A stretch of DNA of 64,000 nt from the NCBI GenBank assembly GCA_040882845.1, contig JBBEAM010000009.1:372001-436000 (forward strand), in the 5' to 3' direction. Each line of letters starts with the position of its first letter. Positions within the stretch are counted from its first letter, which is position 1. Shown here piece by piece: positions 57,712 to 64,000 of this stretch. Source of the DNA: JBBEAM01 sp040882845 (GTDB lineage Bacteria; Pseudomonadota; Alphaproteobacteria; Kiloniellales; DSM-21159). The notes under the pieces are model-generated. The model saw only the letters and a program-made list of their open reading frames with translations, was not told the DNA's origin and ran no database searches. The position numbers and the translations under genes were made by a program.

Positions 57712-58491
57712 CTACTGCGCGACCCAGGCGCCGTCGATCGGCAGATGGGTCCCGGTCATGTTGTCGGCGGCGGGCGAGCAGAGGAAGACCGCCAGGCCGC
57801 CGATCTGCTCCGGGGTGACGAATTCCTTGCTCGGCATGCGCTCGGCCACCAGCGCCACCTTGGCCTCCTCGTCGCTCAGTCCCAGCGCTTCGGCCTTGGC
57901 GTCGACCTGCTTCTGCACCAGCGGGGTCAGCACCCAGCCCGGACAGATCGAGTTGCAGGTCACGCCGGTCCCGGCGGCTTCCAGCGCCGTCACCTTGGTC
58001 AGGCCGTTGACGCCATGCTTGGCGGCGACGTAGGCGGCCTTGTGCACCGAGCCAATCAGCCCCTGCACCGAGGCGATATTGACAATCCGGCCCCAGCCGC
58101 GCCGTTTCATCCCGGCAATGGCGTGGCGGGTGGTATGAAAAACCGCCGAAAGATTGATCGCGATCACCGCGTCCCAGCGCTCGGTCGGGAAGTCCTCCAG
58201 CGGCGCGACGTGCTGAATGCCGGCGTTGTTGACCAGGATATCGACGGCGCCGAAGCGCTGCGCGGCCGCGTGCATCATGGTCTCGATGGCCGCCGGATCG
58301 CGCATGTCGGCGCCGTCGTAGGCGGCCTCGACGCCTTTATTCTCGATGCCTTTGCGCAGGCTCTCGATCTCCCCGGCGTCGCCGAAGCCGTTGAGGACAA
58401 GGTTGGCGCCCTGCTCGGCCAGCACCGTGGCGATGGCCAGGCCGATGCCGCTGGTCGAGCCGGTGACCAGTGCGGTTTTCCCTTGCAGCAT
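57712..58491 (-). CDS. bdhA: 3-hydroxybutyrate dehydrogenase (SDR family)
   Basis: Oxidises D-3-hydroxybutyrate to acetoacetate in polyhydroxybutyrate/ketone turnover. The 259-residue protein has the cofactor motif TGSTSGIG (10-17), NNAGIQH (88-94), and catalytic Tyr154 and Lys158 in YVAAKHG. The C-terminal SPAADNMTGTHLPIDG matches bacterial BDH closely. No PHB genes adjoin in the window. Followed by its own terminator. Confidence 0.92.
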   Translation of the reverse strand: MLQGKTALVTGSTSGIGLAIATVLAEQGANLVLNGFGDAGEIESLRKGIENKGVEAAYDGADMRDPAAIETMMHAAAQRFGAVDILVNNAGIQHVAPLEDFPTERWDAVIAINLSAVFHTTRHAIAGMKRRGWGRIVNIASVQGLIGSVHKAAYVAAKHGVNGLTKVTALEAAGTGVTCNSICPGWVLTPLVQKQVDAKAEALGLSDEEAKVALVAERMPSKEFVTPEQIGGLAVFLCSPAADNMTGTHLPIDGAWVAQ

Positions 58492-58585
58492 GCAGTTTCT
58501 CCCTGCGACAGACTTGCGTGTTGGACTTGGCTGAGCGTTGATAGCGCCTTGGCGCCGCGCTTTCCACAGCGAAGGGAGTCCCGCG

Positions 58586-58798
58586 ATGCAGCCCTATCTG
58601 GCCTGGGCAATCCTCCTCCTCGGGTGGGCCCTGCCCCTGCTCCACGTCGCCCTGGCGCCGTCCAGCGGCCGCTGGAGTCCGCCGCCGGGCACGCGCTGTC
58701 CCTTCGGCCCCCGGACCGGCTGGCTGGTCGTGGTGCTGCTCGCCGGGCCGCTCGGCTGGCTGCTCTACCTCCGCAGGCGGAAGACCTCTAGCTCTTGA
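58586..58798 (+). CDS. Small two-helix membrane protein
   Basis: Protein of 70 residues starting MQPYLAWAILLLGWALPLLH, with GGGAG upstream of the ATG. Two hydrophobic helices (about 5-22 and 46-63) flank a short Pro/Arg-rich loop, and the C-terminus is RRRK, a cytoplasmic anchor. No family recognised. Its end overlaps the DUF1192 gene on the other strand by 11 bases. Coding status rests on the ribosome site and hydrophobic pattern. Confidence 0.5.
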   Translation: MQPYLAWAILLLGWALPLLHVALAPSSGRWSPPPGTRCPFGPRTGWLVVVLLAGPLGWLLYLRRRKTSSS

Positions 58799-58973
58799 AG
58801 AAGGCCTCGGCGCCGGCCTTGTAGTCCTTCTTGGTGGCGAGCTTGGCCCGCACCCGTTCGAGCTCTGCCTGCAGGTCGGCGATGTAGTCCTCGAGCTCCT
58901 CGACGCCCAGCGACTCCAGGTCCTTGGGCGGGCTCTTCGCCGGCTTGCGCGGTTCCAGATCGTCGCTGTCCAT
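58788..58973 (-). CDS. DUF1192 small protein
   Basis: Protein of 61 residues with a charged N-terminus and the DUF1192 helix LGVEELEDYIADLQAELERV followed by an Ala/Lys-rich end with FF. Small alphaproteobacterial proteins with this pattern are widespread and of unknown function. The coiled-coil-like helix suggests a binding partner. Divergent from the quinone oxidoreductase gene, a frequent neighbour. Confidence 0.8.
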   Translation of the reverse strand: MDSDDLEPRKPAKSPPKDLESLGVEELEDYIADLQAELERVRAKLATKKDYKAGAEAFFKS

Positions 58974-59066
58974 GCTTTCCGGGTCCCTTGTTGCGTGGCG
59001 CCACTTGGCTCCACTGCTGCGCGCAGTGTAAACCAGCGTAACCCCCGAACGAAACGAGGCACCGAT

Positions 59067-60065
59067 ATGTCGCAGACCTTGCCCGCCACCATGCGCGTTG
59101 TCGAAATCCGCGAGCCCGGCGGCCCCGAGGTGCTGGTCCCGGCCCAGCGGGAAACGCCCGAAGCCGGCAGGGGCGAAGTGCTGATCAAAGTCGCGGCAGC
59201 CGGGGTCAACCGCCCCGACGCGCTGCAGCGCGCCGGCGGGTATCCGCCGCCATCCGGCGCCTCGGACATTCCCGGACTGGAGATCGCCGGCGAAGTTGTA
59301 GCGCTCGGCGCGGGGGTCGAGAACTTCGGCCTCGGCGATCGCGTCTGCGCCCTGGTTACCGGCGGCGGCTACGCCGAGTACTGCGCCGCCCCCTCGGCCC
59401 AGTGCCTGCGCGTGCCCCAGGGAGTGGATTACCTGCACGCCGCCGGGATCCCGGAAACCTACTTCACCGTCTGGTCCAATCTCTTCGACCGGGCCAGGCT
59501 CGCCGCCGGGGAGACTCTGTTGATTCACGGCGGCTCTTCAGGCATCGGCACCACGGCGATCCAGCTCGCCAAGGCCTTCGGGGTGCGGGTCTTCGCCACC
59601 GCCGGCAGCGCCGAGAAGTGCAAGGCCTGCGAGGAGCTGGGCGCCGAACGGGCGATCAACTACCGCGAGGAGGACTTCGTCGAGATCGTCAAGGCGGCCG
59701 GCGGCGCCGACGTGGTGCTCGACATGGTCGGCGGCGGCTACATCGCCAAGGACATCGAACTGCTCAAGCCCGACGGACGGCTGGTCTTCATTGCCTTCCT
59801 CGGCGGGCCCAAGGCGGAAGTAAGCTTCCTGCCGGTGATGCTGAAGCGCCTGACGATCACCGGATCGACGCTGCGCGCCCGCGACGTCGCCTTCAAGGCG
59901 GCGATCGCCGCCAACCTCGAAGCCCGGGTCTGGCCGCTGCTGGAAAGCGGCCAGATCAAGGTGGTGCTGAATCGCAGTTTTCCGCTGGCTGAGGCCGCCA
60001 AGGCCCATGCCCTGATGGAATCCTCGCAGCACATCGGCAAGATCGTGCTGACCCTGGATGGCTGA
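59067..60065 (+). CDS. NAD(P)H:quinone oxidoreductase (PIG3/QOR family)
   Basis: Zinc-free medium-chain dehydrogenase/reductase of 332 residues. Visible are VNRPDALQRAGGYPPPSGASDIPGLE at the substrate domain (about 47-72, start and end motifs quoted together as NRPDALQR and DIPGLE), HGGSSGIGTTAIQLAKAFG for cofactor binding, and YREEDFVE. The catalytic zinc ligands of alcohol dehydrogenases are missing. The start MSQTLPATM is used, with ATG 59091 as the alternative. Reduces quinones with NADPH in known homologues. Confidence 0.9.
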   Translation: MSQTLPATMRVVEIREPGGPEVLVPAQRETPEAGRGEVLIKVAAAGVNRPDALQRAGGYPPPSGASDIPGLEIAGEVVALGAGVENFGLGDRVCALVTGGGYAEYCAAPSAQCLRVPQGVDYLHAAGIPETYFTVWSNLFDRARLAAGETLLIHGGSSGIGTTAIQLAKAFGVRVFATAGSAEKCKACEELGAERAINYREEDFVEIVKAAGGADVVLDMVGGGYIAKDIELLKPDGRLVFIAFLGGPKAEVSFLPVMLKRLTITGSTLRARDVAFKAAIAANLEARVWPLLESGQIKVVLNRSFPLAEAAKAHALMESSQHIGKIVLTLDG

Positions 60066-60126
60066 ACCCCTAGGATTGGGCCTGAAATCGTCAGCGGGGG
60101 ATTGCGACAGGAAGTGAGCCGGAACC

Positions 60127-61107
60127 ATGCCGATCTGTGAAGCCGACCCCTGGAGGGTCCAGTACTTCGAGGGCATCCCCTGCCCCGAGGACGTCAAGGT
60201 GCCGACCGAGGATGGCGACGCCTGGGCCTGGTATCCGCACTACAAGTGGGTCTACAACAAGCTGGAGGTGGCCGAACGGCAGCGCCTGACCTGCGGCCCG
60301 CATGGGCTTGAGCCGCCCGCCTTCCCGGTCTTCTCCAAGCCGGTGTTCAACATGCGCGGCATGGGGGTCGGCAGCCGCATTTTGCGCACGCTCAAGGAAT
60401 ACAAGGCCTTCCAGCGGCCCGGCCACATCTGGATGCCGCTGTTCGAGGGCGAGCACGTCTCCTCCGACGTCGCCGTGGTCGACGGCGAGGTGCGCTGGTG
60501 GCGCCATGCCATCGGTAAGCCGCTGGCGGGCGGCATGTTCGACTACTGGACGGTGCTGGCCGAAGAACGTCCCGAGGTCGAGGACTACTGCGCCGCCTGG
60601 ATCCGCGAGAACCTCTCCGGATACACCGGCATGGCCAACTTGGAGACCATCGGCGCGCGGATCATCGAGGCGCATCTGCGCTTTTCCGACCAGTGGCCCG
60701 ATCTCTACGGCGGGCGGCCCTGGGTCGAGGCGCTGATCCGGCTCTACGGCGAGGGACGCTGGAACTACGACGATTCCGGACGCAGGGACGGCTACAGCGT
60801 CGTCCTGTTCGGCGCCCACGGCATCCAGTACCGGCATCCGCCGCACGAGCTGCTCGAGGAGGTGCTGGAGATGCCCGAGGTGACCAGCGTGCAGGTCACC
60901 TTCCACGAGGATCGGCCGCCCTCCTGGCATTCCATGCCGCCGGGCGGCTTCCGCCTCGCCATCGTCAACACCTGGGACCTGGAGAGTGGCATCCGCGCCC
61001 GCGAGAAACTGGCGCTCAGCTTCTGGTCGACCCAGCAGCTGCGCGCGCGCCGCGGCCGCAAGGACGGCGCCGCCGCCGAGCAGGGAGCGGGCTCCCCTGG
61101 TGCGTGA
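60127..61107 (+). CDS. ATP-grasp-like protein of unknown function
   Basis: Protein of 326 residues without a named family. Blocks reminiscent of ATP-grasp ligases occur: FSKPVFNMRGMGVGS (a KP...G...GS ATP-loop pattern), FEGEHVSSDVAVVDGEV (the EG...D strand), and MANLETIGARIIEAHLRFSDQW, which resembles the terminal metal-binding N-x-E strand. Residues 1-50 (DPWRVQYFEGIPCPEDVKVP) look like a pre-ATP-grasp region. It overlaps the following CocE-type gene by 8 bases, and a second ATP-grasp gene lies beyond. A ligase role is inference. Confidence 0.65.
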   Translation: MPICEADPWRVQYFEGIPCPEDVKVPTEDGDAWAWYPHYKWVYNKLEVAERQRLTCGPHGLEPPAFPVFSKPVFNMRGMGVGSRILRTLKEYKAFQRPGHIWMPLFEGEHVSSDVAVVDGEVRWWRHAIGKPLAGGMFDYWTVLAEERPEVEDYCAAWIRENLSGYTGMANLETIGARIIEAHLRFSDQWPDLYGGRPWVEALIRLYGEGRWNYDDSGRRDGYSVVLFGAHGIQYRHPPHELLEEVLEMPEVTSVQVTFHEDRPPSWHSMPPGGFRLAIVNTWDLESGIRAREKLALSFWSTQQLRARRGRKDGAAAEQGAGSPGA

Positions 61108-63139
61108 CCCCATCGACGCCAGCGACCTCTCGGGGATCGAGGAGATCGAGAACTTCTGGATTCCCATGCCGGACGGCACCCGGCTGGCGGCGCGAATCTG
61201 GAAACCGCGCGACGCGGACAGCGCTCCCGTGCCGGCGATCCTGGAGTTCATCCCCTACCGCAAGCGCGACTTCATGCGCTCGCGCGACGAGCCGATGCAC
61301 CGCTACTTCGCGCTGCACGGCTATGTCAGCGTGCGGGTCGACCTGCGCGGGAGCGGCGATTCCGACGGCGTGCTGCACGACGAGTATTCCACCGCCGAGC
61401 ACAGCGACGCCCTGGCGATCATCGCCTGGCTCGCGGATCAGCCCTGGTGTTCCGGCGCGGTCGGTATGACCGGCATTTCCTGGGGCGGGTTCAACGCCCT
61501 GCAGGTCGCCGCCCTCAATCCGCCGGCGCTGAAGGCGATCATCACGCTGTGCAGCTCCGACGACCGCTATGCCGACGACGCCCACTACCGCGGCGGCTGC
61601 CTGCTCAACGAGAACATGCAGTGGGGCTCGATCCTCACCCTCTACAACGCGCTGCCGCCGGACCGCGAGATCGTCGGCGAAGCCTGGCGCGAGATGTGGC
61701 GGGAGCGGATTGAGGCGCTCGAACCCTTCCCTGCCCTGTGGATGGGCCACCCCTGGCGCGATCTCTACTGGCAGCACGGCTCGATCAGCGAGAACTACCG
61801 CGCCATCAAGTGCCCGGTCTACGCCATCGGCGGCTGGGCCGACGGCTACACCAACTCGATTTCGCGGCTGCTCGCCAATCTGGAGGCACCGAAGAAGGGT
61901 CTGATCGGACCCTGGGCGCACAACTTCCCGCACGACGCGCGGCCCGGGCCGGAGATCGGCTACCTGCAGGAGGCGCTGCGCTGGTGGGACTACTGGCTGA
62001 AGGGCCGGGATACCGGGATCATGGACGAGCCGGTGATGCGCGCCTGGATGCAGGACTCGGTGCCGCCCCAGCCACACTACGAGGAGCGGCCGGGCCGCTG
62101 GATCGCCGAGGAAAGCTGGCCCAGCCCGCGCATCGCGCCGCGCCGCTACTACCTCACCTGGGGCTATCTCGCGGAGGAGCCCGGCGAGATCGACGAGACC
62201 AGCTTCTCCTCGCCGCAGACCCTGGGGGTGCGCGGCGGCGAGTGGTGCGGCTTCGGCGCCGACGGCGAGGCGCCGCGCGACCAGCGCGCCGACGACGGCG
62301 GCTCGCTGGTGTTCGACGGCGACGCCTTGAAGCAGCCGCTGGAGCTGTTCGGCGCGCCGGTGCTGCGTCTGAGGGTCAAGTCCGACAAGCCGGTGGCCTT
62401 CCTGGTGGCGCGGCTCGGCGATGTCAGCCCGGACGGCGCCTCGACGCGGATTTCCTACGGCATCCTCAATCTCTGTCACCGCGACAGCCACGAACATCCC
62501 GAGCCATTGCAGCCGGAGCGCTGGTACGACATCCGCCTGCAGCTCGACGATCTGGCGCAGGCGGTGCCGGCTGGCCATCGCCTGCGTCTCAGTCTCTCGA
62601 CCGGCTACTGGCCGATGATCTGGCCGGCTCCCGCGACGGCGGCGTTGAACGTCGAGCTCGGCAGCGGCACCCTCGAGCTGCCGGAGCGTCCGCCGCGTGC
62701 CGAGGATGCCGCGCTGCGCCCCTTCGAGCCGCCGCTCTCCGCGCCGACCAAGCAGCACAAGAAACTCAGCCCGCTGCCGATGCGCCGGATCATCGAAATC
62801 GACCTCGCGGCCAACGAATGGCTCTATACCCTGCACGGCGACGGCGGCGAATTCGGCGGCGCGGCGCTGGCGCGGATCGAGGAGATCGGCCTCGACATCG
62901 GCTACACCCTGACCAAGCGCTACCGCATCCGGGAAGACGACCCGCTGTCGGCGGAGACCGAGCTGCTGCAGACCGCTACCCTGATACGCGGCGACTGGTC
63001 GGTGCGCCTGGAATGCCGCACCCGGATGACCTCGACGGCCGAGGATTTCAAGTTTACCGGTGAGCTGCTGGCCTTCGAAGGAGAAGCCACTTTCGAGTCC
63101 CGGGAGTGGGACCTGGCGATCCCGCGCAAGCTGCTTTAG
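61100..63139 (+). CDS. CocE/NonD-family alpha/beta hydrolase
   Basis: Protein of 679 residues with a GTG start overlapping the upstream gene by 8 bases. The Ser-Asp-His triad is visible: Ser127 in GISWGGFNAL, Asp248 in GGWADGYTNS and His274 in GPWAHNFPHD. The N-terminal DGTRLAARIWKP and the C-terminal jelly-roll (PLELFGAPVLRLRVKSDKP, GHRLRLSLSTGYWP) match X-Pro dipeptidyl-peptidase/cocaine esterase architecture. The last ~120 residues (LSPLPMRRIIEIDLAANEWL onward) extend the usual length of about 550-600. No signal peptide. Likely cuts an amide or ester made by the ATP-grasp neighbours; inference. Confidence 0.88.
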   Translation: MRDPIDASDLSGIEEIENFWIPMPDGTRLAARIWKPRDADSAPVPAILEFIPYRKRDFMRSRDEPMHRYFALHGYVSVRVDLRGSGDSDGVLHDEYSTAEHSDALAIIAWLADQPWCSGAVGMTGISWGGFNALQVAALNPPALKAIITLCSSDDRYADDAHYRGGCLLNENMQWGSILTLYNALPPDREIVGEAWREMWRERIEALEPFPALWMGHPWRDLYWQHGSISENYRAIKCPVYAIGGWADGYTNSISRLLANLEAPKKGLIGPWAHNFPHDARPGPEIGYLQEALRWWDYWLKGRDTGIMDEPVMRAWMQDSVPPQPHYEERPGRWIAEESWPSPRIAPRRYYLTWGYLAEEPGEIDETSFSSPQTLGVRGGEWCGFGADGEAPRDQRADDGGSLVFDGDALKQPLELFGAPVLRLRVKSDKPVAFLVARLGDVSPDGASTRISYGILNLCHRDSHEHPEPLQPERWYDIRLQLDDLAQAVPAGHRLRLSLSTGYWPMIWPAPATAALNVELGSGTLELPERPPRAEDAALRPFEPPLSAPTKQHKKLSPLPMRRIIEIDLAANEWLYTLHGDGGEFGGAALARIEEIGLDIGYTLTKRYRIREDDPLSAETELLQTATLIRGDWSVRLECRTRMTSTAEDFKFTGELLAFEGEATFESREWDLAIPRKLL

Positions 63140-64000
63140 CCGCCCTCGGTTGCGGCCAGCCGCGCGATCGCGGCGTCGATCACCTTTTCCAGCATCCGCG
63201 GATAGGAGATTCCGGCCACCCCGGCCATGATCGCCAGCTTGGCGTCATAGCCCCAGGCCGGATTGGGATTGACCTCCATCAGCTTCGCGCGGCCGTCGGC
63301 GGCGCAGCGAAAATCGAAACGTCCATAGTCCTGCAGCCCGAAGCGGCGGAACAATTTTTTACCCCCTTCGATCATCCGCGCCTCGGTCGCGCCGTCCAGT
63401 TCCGCCGCCTTGAAGCGAATCTCGGTCCAGTAGGGCGAGTCGGGATCAACCTTGGATTCGAAGGAGAGAATCGGATTGAGCCCGGCTGGCAGGCCGGAGA
63501 AATCGACCACCAGGGGCGGCAGCGCCTCCAATCCCTCGGCCGGATTGCCGATCAGTCCGAGGCCGTACTCCGGTCCGGGAAGATACTCCTGCCAGAGCAG
63601 ATCGCGCCCCGGCAGCTCGCGGCGCAGGAAGTCGAGATAGGCACGCGCCTCGGCCTCGTCGCGCACCACCGCGTCCTTGGTGATGCCGACGCTGCCGTCG
63701 GCTTGGTTCGGCTTCAGCAGCGCGGGGTAGAGATCGGGAAGCCGATCCAAGCAGTCGCCGGCGGTTATGTAGACCTCCGCCGGCACCTCGACCCCCAGCG
63801 CTTGGGCGATCAGGCGCACCGCCTGCTTGTCGAAGCAGAGCACCATGGCCTGCGGCGTGGCGCCGGTATAGGGAATCTCCCGGAGTTCCAGCCAGGCTGG
63901 CAGATTGAGTTCGCGGGTTGGCAGGTTGAAGATTCCGGTATCGCAGAAATTCACCACCAGATCGGGGCGCCGCTGCTCCAGGCTCGCGAACAGCCGGGCA
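63136..64000 (-). CDS. D-Ala-D-Ala-ligase-like ATP-grasp protein (partial)
   Basis: The 5' end lies beyond the window; the frame is open to base 64000 and reads RPDLVVNFCDTG upstream of the first internal GTG. ATP-grasp features are visible: LLKPNQADGSVGI (ATP-binding loop), LWQEYLPGPEYGLGLIG, and YGRFDFRCAADGRAKLMEVNPNP with the metal-binding E-x-N near the C-terminus. It resembles D-alanine-D-alanine ligase-type enzymes but is not a peptidoglycan ddl by context. It converges on the CocE gene with a 4-base overlap. Confidence 0.85.
   Translation of the reverse strand, partial: ARLFASLEQRRPDLVVNFCDTGIFNLPTRELNLPAWLELREIPYTGATPQAMVLCFDKQAVRLIAQALGVEVPAEVYITAGDCLDRLPDLYPALLKPNQADGSVGITKDAVVRDEAEARAYLDFLRRELPGRDLLWQEYLPGPEYGLGLIGNPAEGLEALPPLVVDFSGLPAGLNPILSFESKVDPDSPYWTEIRFKAAELDGATEARMIEGGKKLFRRFGLQDYGRFDFRCAADGRAKLMEVNPNPAWGYDAKLAIMAGVAGISYPRMLEKVIDAAIARLAATEGG

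Overview
The window is GC-rich and reads as chromosome of an alphaproteobacterium, probably a halotolerant member of the Rhodospirillales or a related order. Pointers are hisZ next to purA, the order zapA / 6S-type RNA / 5-formyl-THF cyclo-ligase, the ruvCAB-ybgC-tolQRAB-pal run, a serC-serA operon with a serC-type leader, DUF1127, DUF1192 and DUF4164-like small proteins, and an ectoine hydroxylase. The order-level assignment is inference; no rRNA gene is present.

Layout. 1-4.6 kb: MetE-core protein, Ca/Na exchanger, Kazal lipoprotein, ectD and an RcnB-like acidic-repeat protein. A decayed copy of the ectD 3' end and tRNA-Glu(CTC) follow. 5-11.7 kb: threonine aldolase, a small membrane protein, RluD-type pseudouridine synthase, rpoH with a near-consensus promoter, purA, hisZ and a PqiA-like protein. 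11.9-12.99 kb: an AT-rich accessory patch with a truncated RTX-toxin acyltransferase and an orphan membrane ORF. 13-21.2 kb: serCA, an SLC13/RCK permease, two phzF paralogues, a DUF1127 protein and a divergent MocR regulator. 21.2-36.6 kb: a minus-strand envelope, repair and metabolism block (yebC, ruvCAB, ybgC, tolQRAB, pal, cpoB, tilS, ftsH, folP, glmM, thiD). 36.7-39.6 kb: glutathione transferase, YmdB-like phosphoesterase, cyclo-ligase, 6S RNA, zapA and a coiled-coil partner. 39.9-47.3 kb: central carbon genes tkt, gap, class I fba, then a ThiE-like protein, efp and an inositol monophosphatase. The pgk gene often found between gap and fba in alphaproteobacteria is missing, and a lower-GC segment lies there. 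47.3-51.7 kb: an OmpA protein plus a MotA/ExbB-like and MotB/OmpA-like pair. 51.6-60.1 kb: MsbA-like ABC exporter, rpmE, a heat-shock hsp20 unit, two thioesterase/hydrolase genes, metY behind a structured leader with a terminator, 3-hydroxybutyrate dehydrogenase and a quinone oxidoreductase. 60.1-64 kb: a CocE-type hydrolase flanked by two ATP-grasp-like proteins, the last cut by the window end.

How parts work together. The Tol-Pal operon, CpoB, ZapA and GlmM serve division and envelope synthesis. RpoH is encoded here, and a match to the alphaproteobacterial RpoH promoter consensus precedes hsp20, whose 5' UTR looks like a ROSE-type RNA thermometer. The most unusual items are the metY leader, the ATP-grasp/CocE cluster, the OmpA/Mot-like envelope trio, and three small patches of likely transferred or rearranged DNA (ectD repeat/RcnB, RTX acyltransferase remnant, and the gap-fba insert).
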